Shown: positions 52,154 through 61,968, counted from the stretch's first letter. The stretch: DNA of 64,000 nucleotides from Bacteroides sp. (GCA_022648295.1 JALCME010000003.1:62001-126000), one strand, 5' to 3'. Notes: generated from the letters alone by a model not told the origin. Translations and numbers: made by a program.

Positions 52154-53641
52154 ATGAAAAGGAATATTTTACTTTTTACAGGCATGTTCTTGCCTCTTAT
52201 TGCTTTTGGTCAGAGAGACACAACGGTTCATGAACGTGCATTAACCTTGGAAGAGGCTATTGCTTTGGCGCGGACACAATCTGTTGACGCCGCCGTGGCA
52301 TTGAACGAGTTGAAAACGTCTTATTGGGAGTACCGTACTTTCAGGGCCAATTTGCTACCGGAAGTAAACTTTACTGGAACACTACCCAATTATAATAAAT
52401 CGTATAGTTCATATCAAAACTCTGATGGTTCTTATTCTTTTGTACGTAATAATACGTTCGGACTGTCCGGAGCTCTTTCCGTAGATCAGAACTTATGGTT
52501 AACGGGAGGTAAACTTTCGTTAACTTCTTCGCTGGATTATCTCAAGCAGCTGGGGTCCGGAGGGTATAAGCAGTTTATGTCCGTGCCGGTAAGTTTGGAA
52601 TTGACGCAACCTATCTTTGGAGTAAATACGCTGAAATGGAATCGTCGTATAGAACCGGTAAAGTACGAAGAAGCTAAGGCTTCGTTTATTACAGCAACCG
52701 AAGAGGTGACCATGAAGACGATTACCTACTTCTTCCAATTGCTCGAAGCGAAGGATGATCTGGCAACTGCAAACCAAAATAAGAAGAATGCCGACCGTTT
52801 GTACGAAGTGGCTAAAGCCAAACGTAAGATGGGGCAGATCTCGGAAAACGACTTATTGCAATTGAAGTTGAATGCTTTGCAAGGACAAGCTGATGTGACG
52901 GAAGCGGAAAGCACTCTTAATGCCAAAATGTTTCAATTGCGTTCTTTTTTAGGCTCCTCGGAGGATGAAGTTCTTAATCCGGTATTGCCGGATGCCGCCC
53001 CGGACATCAAGATGGACTATAGTTTTGTATTGAATAAAGCATTGGGGCGTAATTCATTTGCCCAAAACATTCGTCGTCGGCAGTTGGAGGCTGATTATAA
53101 GGTGGCTACAGCCCGCGGTAATTTGCGTAGTATTGATCTCTTCGCAAGCGTGGGATATACCGGAGAAGACCATACTTTCTCCACTGCATACCAAGGCCTG
53201 ATGGGAAATCATATTGTGCAGGTTGGTGTAAAAATACCTCTTCTGGATTGGGGAAAACGTCGCGGACAGGTAAAAGTAGCAAAGAGTAACCGTGAAGTGG
53301 TACTCTCTAAAATCCGTCAGGAGCAAATGAACTTCAATCAGGATATTTTTTTGCTTGTAGCCAATTTCAATAATCAGGCGCAGCAGCTCAATATTGCCAC
53401 GGAAGCGGATGTTATTGCGGAGAAACGTTATCAGACAAGTGTGGAAACATTTATGATTGGTAAAATCAGTACTCTGGATTTGAATGATGCACAAAAGTCA
53501 AAAGATGAAGCCCGCCAGAAACATATTGCTGAGTTATATTATTACTGGTATTATTTCTATCAGATTCGTAGTTTGACACTTTGGGACTTTGAACGCAATT
53601 GTGAACTTGAAGCGGACTTTGACGATATTGTAAGAAAATGA
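52154..53641 (+). CDS. TolC-family outer membrane efflux protein
   Basis: A 495-residue protein with a signal peptide (MKRNILLFTGMFLPLIAFGQ) and two repeats of the outer-membrane-efflux-protein domain. These are long heptad-rich helices (LTLEEAIALARTQSVDAAVALNEL; AKAKRKMGQISENDLLQLKLNALQGQADV; VETFMIGKISTLDLNDAQKSKDEARQKHI) with short barrel strands between. It forms a trimeric outer membrane and periplasmic channel for efflux or secretion. No adaptor or inner membrane pump is next to it, so the partners lie elsewhere. It has its own sigma-54 promoter and is followed by the matching two-component system. Confidence 0.9.
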   Translation: MKRNILLFTGMFLPLIAFGQRDTTVHERALTLEEAIALARTQSVDAAVALNELKTSYWEYRTFRANLLPEVNFTGTLPNYNKSYSSYQNSDGSYSFVRNNTFGLSGALSVDQNLWLTGGKLSLTSSLDYLKQLGSGGYKQFMSVPVSLELTQPIFGVNTLKWNRRIEPVKYEEAKASFITATEEVTMKTITYFFQLLEAKDDLATANQNKKNADRLYEVAKAKRKMGQISENDLLQLKLNALQGQADVTEAESTLNAKMFQLRSFLGSSEDEVLNPVLPDAAPDIKMDYSFVLNKALGRNSFAQNIRRRQLEADYKVATARGNLRSIDLFASVGYTGEDHTFSTAYQGLMGNHIVQVGVKIPLLDWGKRRGQVKVAKSNREVVLSKIRQEQMNFNQDIFLLVANFNNQAQQLNIATEADVIAEKRYQTSVETFMIGKISTLDLNDAQKSKDEARQKHIAELYYYWYYFYQIRSLTLWDFERNCELEADFDDIVRK

Positions 53642-53665
53642 TAGCGATCTGTTCTGATTTTTTTT

Positions 53666-53673
53666 TATATTTG
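53666..53673 (+). promoter_or_regulatory. Promoter -7 element of the NtrC-family regulator gene
   Basis: TATATTTG matches TAnnTTTG, 25 bp before the ATG, so the regulator is expressed independently of sigma-54. Confidence 0.6.
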
Positions 53674-53698
53674 TCCATATTAAAACGTTGAGTTACTT

Positions 53699-55060
53699 AT
53701 GATACTGATAATTGATGATGATAGTGCCGTACGGTCTTCGCTTTGTTTTATGCTAAAACGGGCGGGGTATGATGCAGAAGCTGTCTCAAATCCGCGTGAA
53801 GCAATAGACGTGGTCCGTGCTGAGGCTCCGGCACTTATTTTGATGGATATGAACTTTACGCTTTCCACATCGGGTGAAGAGGGGTTGACTTTGCTGAAGC
53901 AAGTAAAGGTATTCCGTCCTGATGTTCCGGTAATTCTAATGACGGCATGGGGAAGCATTCAGCTGGCTGTGCAGGGCATGAAGGCCGGAGCTTTCGACTT
54001 TATTACCAAACCGTGGAATAATGCGGCTTTATTACAGCGCATTGAGACGGCACTTGAATTGACAACTTCCTCTGAGGAAGAAGCGGAAGAATCAGGAATG
54101 GAACTGGATCGAAAGCATATTATAGGCAAGTCGAAGGGATTGATGGAGGTCTTGAATACAGTGGCGCGTATAGCTCGTACCAATGCATCCGTCCTGATTA
54201 CCGGTGAAAGCGGAACTGGTAAGGAATTGATAGCCGAAGCCATTCATATTAATAGTCAGCGTGTCAAACAACCGTTTGTAAAAGTCAATTTGGGGGGTAT
54301 ATCCCAGAGTTTGTTTGAAAGTGAAATGTTCGGGCATAAGAAAGGGGCTTTTACAGATGCAACTTCCGATCGGCTCGGACGGTTTGAAATGGCGAATAAA
54401 GGCACTATCTTTTTGGATGAGATAGGGGATTTGGATCTATCTTGTCAGGTAAAGTTGCTGCGTGTGTTGCAGGACCAAACGTTTGAAGTTTTGGGAGACA
54501 GCCGCCCACGTAAGACGGATGTCCGGGTGGTGTCTGCTACAAATGCAGATTTGCGTAAGATGGTAGTGGAACATACCTTTCGTGAGGACTTGTTCTACCG
54601 CATCAATCTGATAACAGTGAAGTTACCTGCTTTGCGGGAACGGCGCGAAGACATTCCGCTACTGGCGCGTCACTTTGCCGACCATCAGTCTGAATTGAAT
54701 AATCTTCCCCGCACGGAGTTCTCCGCCGATGCGTTGAATTTCCTTTCTCGTTTGCCTTATCCGGGGAATATCCGTGAGTTAAAGAATCTGGTGGAGCGTA
54801 CCATTCTTGTTACAGGAAAGCAAATTCTTGATGCCTCCGATTTTGATGCCCAGTATTTACGTCCCGGTGACGCTGCAAGAGCGGGTGATGTATCTTCTTT
54901 ATCCGGTATGACCTTAGATGAAATAGAACGGCAGACTATTTTGCAGACTATTGACCGTTGCAAAGGGAATTTAAGTCAGGTTGCAGTGGCCTTGGGCATT
55001 AGTCGTGCAGCACTTTACCGCCGGTTGGAAAAATACGATATAGGGATCAATGATAAATGA
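53699..55060 (+). CDS. NtrC-family sigma-54-dependent response regulator
   Basis: A 453-residue protein in three parts. The receiver domain has IIDDDSAVR and the phospho-acceptor Asp50 in LILMDMNF. The AAA+ domain (about 140-375) has Walker A GESGTGKE from Gly169, the sigma-54 contact loop as GAFTDA (216-221) in place of the usual GAFTGA, and Walker B TIFLDEIGDL. A Fis-type helix-turn-helix is at the C-terminus (LSQVAVALGISRAALYRRLEKYDI). It remodels sigma-54 holoenzyme at promoters such as the one at 52108. The sensor kinase gene follows 80 bp later. Confidence 0.95.
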   Translation: MILIIDDDSAVRSSLCFMLKRAGYDAEAVSNPREAIDVVRAEAPALILMDMNFTLSTSGEEGLTLLKQVKVFRPDVPVILMTAWGSIQLAVQGMKAGAFDFITKPWNNAALLQRIETALELTTSSEEEAEESGMELDRKHIIGKSKGLMEVLNTVARIARTNASVLITGESGTGKELIAEAIHINSQRVKQPFVKVNLGGISQSLFESEMFGHKKGAFTDATSDRLGRFEMANKGTIFLDEIGDLDLSCQVKLLRVLQDQTFEVLGDSRPRKTDVRVVSATNADLRKMVVEHTFREDLFYRINLITVKLPALRERREDIPLLARHFADHQSELNNLPRTEFSADALNFLSRLPYPGNIRELKNLVERTILVTGKQILDASDFDAQYLRPGDAARAGDVSSLSGMTLDEIERQTILQTIDRCKGNLSQVAVALGISRAALYRRLEKYDIGINDK

Positions 55061-55140
55061 AACAGGCGGATGGTATAACTCTGACCGAATTAGGATATTG
55101 TAATTCATAAGGTTATTTTCTGCCATAAATTGTAGCTTAG

Positions 55141-56457
55141 GTGCGAATAAAAGCTTATTTCTTCATACTGGTTTCCTTTCTGTTAATATTAGGAGGAACA
55201 TTCCTTTATATAGCAAGTAAAATGCTTCCCTTGCATTTGTATGTGGTGGAGGGAGTGATTGCTTTTATTTTGGTATTCTCAATTATTTTCTATCGTAAGA
55301 TTGTAAAACCGATGAATACCATCGGTAGCGGCATGGAACTATTGCGTGAGCAGGATTTCAGTAGCCGGCTTAGTCAGGTGGGGCAGTACGAGGCCGATCG
55401 TATAGTGAATGTTTTTAACCGCATGATGGATCAGTTGAAGAATGAACGTTTGCGTCTGCGTGAGCAAAACCATTTTCTTGATTTGTTGATTCAGGCTTCG
55501 CCTATGGGAGTTGTTATTACCACTTTAAATGGAGAGGTGTCTCAATTGAATCCGATGGCTTTAAAAATATTAGGCATTCCATTGGAAGAGGCTCTAAGCA
55601 AGAAACTGGATCAGATTGATACCCCTTTAACTGCCGAATTGGCTACTATCCCGGAAAACCATACCATCGTTATACGGCTGAATGATTCTAATGTTTATAA
55701 ATGTACCCATTCTTCTTTTATAGACCGTGGATTTCATCATCCGTTTTATTTGATTGAGCGCATGACGGAAGAGGTGATGCGTGCTGAAAAGCGGGCGTAT
55801 GAAAAAGTGATTCGTATGATTGCCCACGAGGTGAATAATACTACGGCAGGCATCATTTCAACGTTGGATACAATGGAACAGGCTCTTTCTGAAGAACAGG
55901 GGATGGAAGATATTTGTGAAGTGATGCAAGTCTGCACAGACCGTTGTTACTCCATGAGCCGCTTTATCACTCGTTTTGCAGATGTAGTGAAAATCCCTGA
56001 TCCCGTATTGGCATCGTCCGGGCTTAACGAATTGGCTTCCGGCTGTAAGCGGTTTATGGAAGGAATGTGCCGCGACCGTAATATTGCACTTCGGTTGGAG
56101 TGTGATCCGGCTGTGGGAAATGTACGTATGGATGTTTCCTTGTTCGAGCAAGTGCTGGTTAATATCATAAAAAATGCAGCGGAGAGTATAGACAATGGCC
56201 CTGAAAAGTTAGAAAAGGAAGGACTGATTATTGTAAAAACAGCAACTCCTGCCTGTATTGAAGTCATTGACAATGGTCCCGGAATATCGAAAGACGTGGA
56301 ATCTAAACTATTTAGCCCTTTCTTTTCCACTAAGCCTAATGGTCAGGGCATTGGTCTTGTTTTTATTCGTGAAGTTCTCAATCGTCACGGGTGTACCTTC
56401 TCTTTGCGTACTTATGCTGATGGGTTGACTCGTTTTCGCATTCTTTTCCCCTCATAA
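55141..56457 (+). CDS. NtrB-like membrane sensor histidine kinase, GTG start
   Basis: A 438-residue kinase that starts with GTG at 55141; no ATG precedes the first helix. Two membrane helices are close together (about 4-25 and 32-50), so the external sensor loop is very short. A HAMP-like segment (about 50-105) and a PAS domain (about 110-215) follow. The phospho-acceptor His is in MIAHEVNNTTAGIIS, an HEVNN-type H box, and the ATPase domain has VNIIKNAAESI, DNGPGI and GQGIGLVFIRE. It probably senses a membrane or intracellular signal and phosphorylates the adjacent regulator. Confidence 0.93.
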   Translation: MRIKAYFFILVSFLLILGGTFLYIASKMLPLHLYVVEGVIAFILVFSIIFYRKIVKPMNTIGSGMELLREQDFSSRLSQVGQYEADRIVNVFNRMMDQLKNERLRLREQNHFLDLLIQASPMGVVITTLNGEVSQLNPMALKILGIPLEEALSKKLDQIDTPLTAELATIPENHTIVIRLNDSNVYKCTHSSFIDRGFHHPFYLIERMTEEVMRAEKRAYEKVIRMIAHEVNNTTAGIISTLDTMEQALSEEQGMEDICEVMQVCTDRCYSMSRFITRFADVVKIPDPVLASSGLNELASGCKRFMEGMCRDRNIALRLECDPAVGNVRMDVSLFEQVLVNIIKNAAESIDNGPEKLEKEGLIIVKTATPACIEVIDNGPGISKDVESKLFSPFFSTKPNGQGIGLVFIREVLNRHGCTFSLRTYADGLTRFRILFPS

Positions 56458-56511
56458 CGGGGAAGAAGATCCTGATTTCCTTTCAGGGAGTAATAGAGAT
56501 TTGGTTATGAA

Positions 56512-56565
56512 AATGACGTGTGAAAAAGAATGTAAAGCATCAATTACACACGCCATTCTATGTTT
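56512..56565. terminator. Terminator between the sensor kinase gene and ffh
   Basis: AATGACGTGTG (56512-56522) pairs with CACACGCCATT (56547-56557) at 10 of 11 positions, followed by a T-rich stretch on the plus strand. It lies between convergent genes. Confidence 0.65.
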
Positions 56566-56590
56566 TTAAGTGGATAATTGCTTTCTTTAA

Positions 56591-57913
56591 TTATCTTTTC
56601 ATCTTCGGCATCATCTTGCCCATCTTACTGCCTGTTACCATTCTCATCATTTTACGGGTTTGATCAAACTGTTTCAACAAACGATTTACTTCTTGAATGT
56701 TTGTGCCGCTACCTTTGGCAATGCGCTGGCGGCGCGAACCATCTAATAGTCCCGGATTACTTCGTTCTGTCGGTGTCATGGAATGGATAATGGCTTCAAT
56801 GCTTTTAAATGCATTATCGTCAATGTCTATGTCTTTAATAGCTTTGCCTACTCCCGGAATCATTGAAGCCAAGTCTTTTAAATTACCCATCTTTTTGATT
56901 TGGGAGATCTGGCTTAAAAAGTCGTTGAAGTCGAACTGGTTTTTAGCTATCTTCTTTTGTAAGCGTTTAGCTTCCTCTTCATCATATTGCTCTTGTGCAC
57001 GTTCTACCAAAGAAACAATATCACCCATGCCCAGAATACGGTCTGCCATACGGGAGGGATGGAAAACATCAATAGCTTCTAACTTTTCACCCGTACCAAT
57101 GAATTTAATAGGTTTGTTGACTACCGAACGAATGGAAAGTGCGGCACCACCGCGGGTATCACCATCTAATTTAGTCAGTACCACTCCATTAAAGTCAAGC
57201 CGGTCATTAAATTCCTTTGCGGTATTCACAGCGTCTTGTCCGGTCATGGAGTCTACAACAAATAAAATTTCATTGGGAGTAATGGCTTCCTTGATTGCTG
57301 CAATTTCATTCATCATCTCTTCATCTACAGCCAAACGTCCAGCGGTATCTACTATGACCACATCGTATCCTTTGGCTTTAGCTTCTTTAATTGCATTTTG
57401 AGCAATTTCCACTGGCTTTTTATTTTCCGGTTCCGCATAGAAAGGAACTCCTATTTGTTCGGATAGTACATGAAGCTGTTCTATAGCGGCAGGACGATAT
57501 ACATCGCAAGCTACCAATAACGGCTTTTTATTTTTTTTGCTTTGAAGCATCTGGGCTAGTTTTCCTGAGAAGGTAGTCTTTCCCGAACCTTGTAATCCTG
57601 ACATCAAGATAACCGCAGGCTGTCCTTTTAAATCAATTTCTGCGGTTTCACCTCCCATGAGTAAGGCTAACTCATCATGTACAATCTTGACCATCAATTG
57701 ACTCGGCTTCACCGCTTTAAGCACATTTTGTCCCAGAGCTTTTTCCTTAACTGTATCTGTGAAGTTTTTGGCTACTTTATAGTTTACGTCGGCATCCAAT
57801 AGAGCTTTGCGCACATCTTTTAGGGTTTCGGCCACATTTATTTCAGTGATTTTACCTTCACCTTTTAGTATTTTAAATGACCTCTCGAGTCTGTCGCTTA
57901 AATTGTCGAACAT
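56591..57913 (-). CDS. ffh: Signal recognition particle GTPase Ffh
   Basis: A 440-residue protein of normal size. It has an N domain (about 1-90) and a GTPase G domain with P-loop GLQGSGKTT near residue 110, DVYRPAAIEQL, DTAGRLAVDEEMM and TKLDGDTRGGAAL. A Met-rich M domain (about 300-440) ends in MRMVTGSKMGKMMPKMKR and binds 4.5S RNA and signal peptides. It targets inner membrane proteins to FtsY and SecYEG during translation. Two candidate -7 boxes (minus-strand TAATTTTG) precede it. Confidence 0.98.
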   Translation of the reverse strand: MFDNLSDRLERSFKILKGEGKITEINVAETLKDVRKALLDADVNYKVAKNFTDTVKEKALGQNVLKAVKPSQLMVKIVHDELALLMGGETAEIDLKGQPAVILMSGLQGSGKTTFSGKLAQMLQSKKNKKPLLVACDVYRPAAIEQLHVLSEQIGVPFYAEPENKKPVEIAQNAIKEAKAKGYDVVIVDTAGRLAVDEEMMNEIAAIKEAITPNEILFVVDSMTGQDAVNTAKEFNDRLDFNGVVLTKLDGDTRGGAALSIRSVVNKPIKFIGTGEKLEAIDVFHPSRMADRILGMGDIVSLVERAQEQYDEEEAKRLQKKIAKNQFDFNDFLSQISQIKKMGNLKDLASMIPGVGKAIKDIDIDDNAFKSIEAIIHSMTPTERSNPGLLDGSRRQRIAKGSGTNIQEVNRLLKQFDQTRKMMRMVTGSKMGKMMPKMKR

Positions 57914-57937
57914 GATTATTTGATGATTTACTGATTA

Positions 57938-57970
57938 CAAAATTATTATTATGATTAGGGTGCAAAATTA
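57938..57970 (-). promoter_or_regulatory. Candidate ffh promoter region
   Basis: The minus strand reads TAATTTTG twice, at 57963-57970 and 57938-57945. Either could be the -7 box for ffh (start 57913). No clear -33 box decides between them. Confidence 0.4.
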
Positions 57971-58011
57971 CAAAAAATCCCGGTATATATGCCTTTTCCG
58001 TAGTAAGAATA

Positions 58012-59976
58012 TTATTCTGATAAGTTTTCCGGATAGGTAAATAGAATAACCGGGCCTTCTTCTGTTTCGGAAATAACTTGATAGGTCCCTCCGAAATGTT
58101 TTAAGAGTAACTCATTAATATCATTTTGCATTGATCTCTCCTGACCTTCATATCGGGAATCAGCCAGAAAGCTATTGCAAACTTTGAAACAAAATATTTC
58201 TCCACTTTTGTCTGCCTTAAAGTTGATTTCGCGTTTCTCTATACTGTATGGTGGAGGGGATGTTAATGTGCTGACTATAAGTTTCAGCATCCAACTACAA
58301 TCCATTTGGATTACCCGTTGACCCATGTTGCTTTGAAATTTGATATGTAGGTTTGGGTTTTGCATTTGCGCTATTGCAATGGCATCTTTACAGAGTTGTA
58401 TAATATCATAATCACTGAGCTGGTACTTCATCATATTAGCTTCTAAACGAGATAGCGCAAGCACATTATTGACCAGTCGCATTAGCTTTTCTGTGTTTTG
58501 TTGAATGATGTCTGAATATTCTATGCGAGTGGTTTCATCAATATCTGTTTCGGTGGCTAGGATTTGGCAGAATCCCACTACGCTATTTAGGGGCACACGT
58601 ATTGCATGACTTATATTAGAAAGAAAGCGCGTTTTTGTCTCGTTGGCTTCTTTTGATTGTTGAGTTGCTAATAACGTTTCCTGTTCTGATATTTTAAGAG
58701 CTTTTCGTATGCGCTTAATACGCCTCATATAGCTGATACATAAGATTAATGCAATGATAATAGTTAACAAAACAATGATCTGTATTCTGTTTTTTATCTT
58801 TCCTTCCTCCCATATCAATCGATCAAAATGATTCATCGACTTGATTTCTTTCAGCTGCATAGCCGAGATGGCTTCTGTGATTGAGTCTTGTAATTCGTGA
58901 GCTCTTTTGTAAATGGGAAGTGCTTTTGAGTATTCACCCATTTCTTGGTATATATTTGCTTTGCTAATTAACTGTTTTGCATAATCCATCTTATTATCAT
59001 CATATTCCTGAACTATATTCAAGGCCGAATCAGCATAAGTAAGAGCTATAGAATATTTCTTCTGGTATGAATAATATTTGGCGCGTGCATCTTGGTACAT
59101 GCCTAAATAAGGAGCATAACTTTGAGGAGTGATGTAAGTCTTGGCTTTGTTGATGTGTAATTGAGCGGAATCTATTTTCGCAATATTAGTATAATAATAT
59201 ATATAGCATACTTCCAGATATAGCAAGACATCGGAATATGCTTCATTCATATCCGGTTGTTCCTTTAACATCCGCTTCACTAAATTTGTGTTCTCATCTA
59301 AGTATTTTTTTAACCCTTGATTATCATTTACACTTCTGCAATATTCCGTATATTGATTTAAAATGTTTATTTTATCTTCGTAAGTAAGCTTTGGAAAAAG
59401 CCTGTATGCTTTCAGCAAAACCTTTTTCTCTTCTATTTTGCGATTCGTTTCGTCATATGCATTTATCAAACATTGATAAGCTTCTGCTTCTCCTTTTATG
59501 TTTTTCAAAGCTTCTGCTTTTTCTTGCATTTTCATAGCTTCATTGATTGCAAATTCGTATTTTCCGTTGTATGTATAAGTGTTTATTAGGATATTTTGAG
59601 TACTGAATAATAAATGCCAGTTTTGTAAGCGTTCTGCAATAGGCATTAAATAATACGCCCATTTGTATACACTATCTGCTTGATTATTATTGTAGTAATA
59701 TACAGCCTCAAAAAATGCGCTCTTACATATATATATATCATTTTTTTGAGATTGGGCTTCTTTAAACATTGTTTGAATGCTTTTTAAATAATCGAAAGTG
59801 CCTTGATTAATGAGAACCAACTTTTCCATTACTTTTAAGCGGGCTGTATCGTGAGGAAGTATCGATACTCTCTTTTGCAGGCTGTCTTTATTAATTAGTA
59901 TTGCAGTTGCGTTTGCAAAGCAACATGTTGCTTTCAAGAAGATAAAGAGTAATACGAAAAAAATAGATCTCATCAT
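58012..59976 (-). CDS. TPR histidine-kinase-like protein with degenerate catalytic motifs
   Basis: A 654-residue protein with a signal or anchor segment (1-22), a periplasmic TPR-like helical region (about 30-390) and one membrane helix (RIQIIVLLTIIIALILCISYM, about 400-420). The HisKA domain has His457 kept, but the next residue is Ala (SHAIRVPLNSV instead of SHEIRTPLN). The ATPase part lacks a recognisable N box (TLTSPPPYS where NxxxNAxKFT is expected), the DxGxG box and the GxGLGL box. Its ATG overlaps the TGA of the upstream canonical kinase by 4 bp, so the two are translated together. Inference: a pseudokinase partner of its neighbour. Confidence 0.85.
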   Translation of the reverse strand: MMRSIFFVLLFIFLKATCCFANATAILINKDSLQKRVSILPHDTARLKVMEKLVLINQGTFDYLKSIQTMFKEAQSQKNDIYICKSAFFEAVYYYNNNQADSVYKWAYYLMPIAERLQNWHLLFSTQNILINTYTYNGKYEFAINEAMKMQEKAEALKNIKGEAEAYQCLINAYDETNRKIEEKKVLLKAYRLFPKLTYEDKINILNQYTEYCRSVNDNQGLKKYLDENTNLVKRMLKEQPDMNEAYSDVLLYLEVCYIYYYTNIAKIDSAQLHINKAKTYITPQSYAPYLGMYQDARAKYYSYQKKYSIALTYADSALNIVQEYDDNKMDYAKQLISKANIYQEMGEYSKALPIYKRAHELQDSITEAISAMQLKEIKSMNHFDRLIWEEGKIKNRIQIIVLLTIIIALILCISYMRRIKRIRKALKISEQETLLATQQSKEANETKTRFLSNISHAIRVPLNSVVGFCQILATETDIDETTRIEYSDIIQQNTEKLMRLVNNVLALSRLEANMMKYQLSDYDIIQLCKDAIAIAQMQNPNLHIKFQSNMGQRVIQMDCSWMLKLIVSTLTSPPPYSIEKREINFKADKSGEIFCFKVCNSFLADSRYEGQERSMQNDINELLLKHFGGTYQVISETEEGPVILFTYPENLSE

Positions 59977-61823
59977 AGAGCCTCCTTTCTTTTTTCAACG
60001 CGAATTGGATGTGTGAAAACAAAGCGGGATCCACTATTATATTGAGGGTCAATCCATATTTTCCCTCCGAAACGTTCTACTATAAGTTGGCTAATAGCAA
60101 GTCCCAAGCCACTTCCCTGAATACCTTCATTCAGTTTTTCAAAACGGTTGAATATGTTTTTTCGTTTTTGGGGATCGATGCCGCATCCGGTATCTGTCAC
60201 AGAAAAGATAGCATTGGAGTTATCAGAATCTATTTCCAAAGAAAGAATAATACTTCCTTCTGATGTAAATTTGGTTGCATTAATAAGCAAGTTGAACAAA
60301 AGTTGTTGCAAACGTGATTCATCGGTATATAAATCCAGCTTATTTAACGAAGTCTGTAAGATTACAGAAGCCTGTGTCTGTTTGATCTTTTGAATGGTGT
60401 CTATAACATTCCGGCAGATATTGACTGCATCATAATGGGAAAAGTAAAACTGCATTTTCCCTGTATCAATATTGGATAAATCAACAACATCATCAATTAG
60501 CTTTAGTAATAATTCAGAGTTCTGAAGTATAATGTCGTTGCATTGTTCTCTTGTTTCCTTATCAATATGAGTGTCGGTTAAAATAGAGGAGAATCCCGAT
60601 AAAGCATTTAAGGGGGTTCTTATTTCATGGCTCATATTCGATAAAAAAAGGCTTTTTGATTGTATGGAGTTTTCTAGAGCCTGACGTGCCTGACTTAATT
60701 TTATGTTGGATTTGGCTAATTCTTTGTTTATATCACGGGAATGTATGACGGAAACTATTATAATGGTTAGAATGAGAATGTTGCCTACAATAAGATAAAA
60801 GAGCAAGCGGCTTCGTTGGTTCTGATTGCTTACTTCAAGGTGGTCAGCTTGATAAACTGTTCGTAATAAATTAACTTGTGACGAATAATTATGAGCATCA
60901 ATTGAATCGCGGGCTGAGCTAATGTCTTTGTATGCATTACAAGCTTTTGCTATATCTCCTGATTTTGTGTACAGATCAGCTAAAGCAGACTCTAATTTTA
61001 AATAACAGTTATGTGTAATATTATTACTACTAATACCGATCAGCTCATTATATATTTTTATTGCTTGTTTATAGTTTCTTGTTTTTTGAGCATATTCACC
61101 TTGTATATGCTTTAGGATAACATTGTAGAATAAGAAAGGATATATTTTATACCATTCTTCTGCATAAGTGATATATTTTAAGGCTTCATTCGTATTATCT
61201 GTATGAATGTAATAGTAAGCTTGGTATATACATAGTATAAAACGATTATGCTGTTTATCTTTAAAGGCATTGGTGACTTTATTTAAATATTTTTTCGTTT
61301 CTTTCGTTTTTCCCTGCTCAATAAGTGTAGGAATTAAATGAATGAGCACTCGTTCTTGTATTTTTTCTGAATTGGAAATTTGAGAAAGTAGCTGCATTGC
61401 TTTTTCGTATTCTTCGGCAGCTTCTTCATTCATATTGGCGCTTAGATAAGTATCGCCTATAGCTAAATGAGAAATAGCAATTCCCATATTATTGTTTCGA
61501 TGCTGAGCTTGCTTCAACATCTTATTTCCTTTTTCAAAACCTTCAGTAATATGCCCTTGGGATACTAAAGCATATATAGCCATTTGTTTCATCAGAAACA
61601 TCCGTTCGTATTCTTTCTTTCTTTCGTAAAGTTTTACGAATGAATCTTCTAGTTGCAATATTTCGTTTTGCTGGATTTTTGATGAGAAAAGCAAGTTGTT
61701 ATTCATTAATTGCTCAACAAGTTGGATATGTTTATCTTCTTGTCTTTTATCAGATGATAAAGCAGAGAAAAAGCCGAATAAGAGTAGCGGCAATAATAAT
61801 ATAATCCTTTTATTGGCTGTCAC
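59973..61823 (-). CDS. TPR-containing sensor histidine kinase, canonical, GTG start
   Basis: A 616-residue kinase. GTG at 61823 is used because the signal or anchor segment NKRIILLLPLLLFGFFSAL follows directly. The TPR-like helical sensor spans about 25-325 and the membrane helix is near 340-360 (LLFYLIVGNILILTIIIVSVI). The HisKA domain is NMSHEIRTPLNAL with phospho-acceptor His399. The ATPase domain has the full set: FNLLINATKFT, DTGCGID, GSGLGLAISQL. No receiver or DNA-binding domain is present, so a separate response regulator outside this window must be the target. It is co-translated with the degenerate paralogue. Confidence 0.92.
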   Translation of the reverse strand: MTANKRIILLLPLLLFGFFSALSSDKRQEDKHIQLVEQLMNNNLLFSSKIQQNEILQLEDSFVKLYERKKEYERMFLMKQMAIYALVSQGHITEGFEKGNKMLKQAQHRNNNMGIAISHLAIGDTYLSANMNEEAAEEYEKAMQLLSQISNSEKIQERVLIHLIPTLIEQGKTKETKKYLNKVTNAFKDKQHNRFILCIYQAYYYIHTDNTNEALKYITYAEEWYKIYPFLFYNVILKHIQGEYAQKTRNYKQAIKIYNELIGISSNNITHNCYLKLESALADLYTKSGDIAKACNAYKDISSARDSIDAHNYSSQVNLLRTVYQADHLEVSNQNQRSRLLFYLIVGNILILTIIIVSVIHSRDINKELAKSNIKLSQARQALENSIQSKSLFLSNMSHEIRTPLNALSGFSSILTDTHIDKETREQCNDIILQNSELLLKLIDDVVDLSNIDTGKMQFYFSHYDAVNICRNVIDTIQKIKQTQASVILQTSLNKLDLYTDESRLQQLLFNLLINATKFTSEGSIILSLEIDSDNSNAIFSVTDTGCGIDPQKRKNIFNRFEKLNEGIQGSGLGLAISQLIVERFGGKIWIDPQYNSGSRFVFTHPIRVEKRKEAL

Positions 61824-61875
61824 CTTTATATGTTTTGTTCGTTTTTTGTTTGTATGATTAATGCGCTTCTAAATA

Positions 61876-61924
61876 TAGATAAAAAAGAGCGAAATAAGCA
61901 AGGCTTTTCGTTCTTTTTTATCTA
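61876..61924 (-). terminator. Terminator after rho
   Basis: Arms 61876-61894 and 61906-61924 pair at 18 of 19 positions around an 11-nt loop. On the minus strand the distal arm contains a run of six T residues. It is 44 bp after the rho stop and separates rho from the kinase pair. Confidence 0.8.
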
Positions 61925-61968
61925 TTGACATCATATTTATAGGAAGATTATTCTATTTCAAGAGCTTT

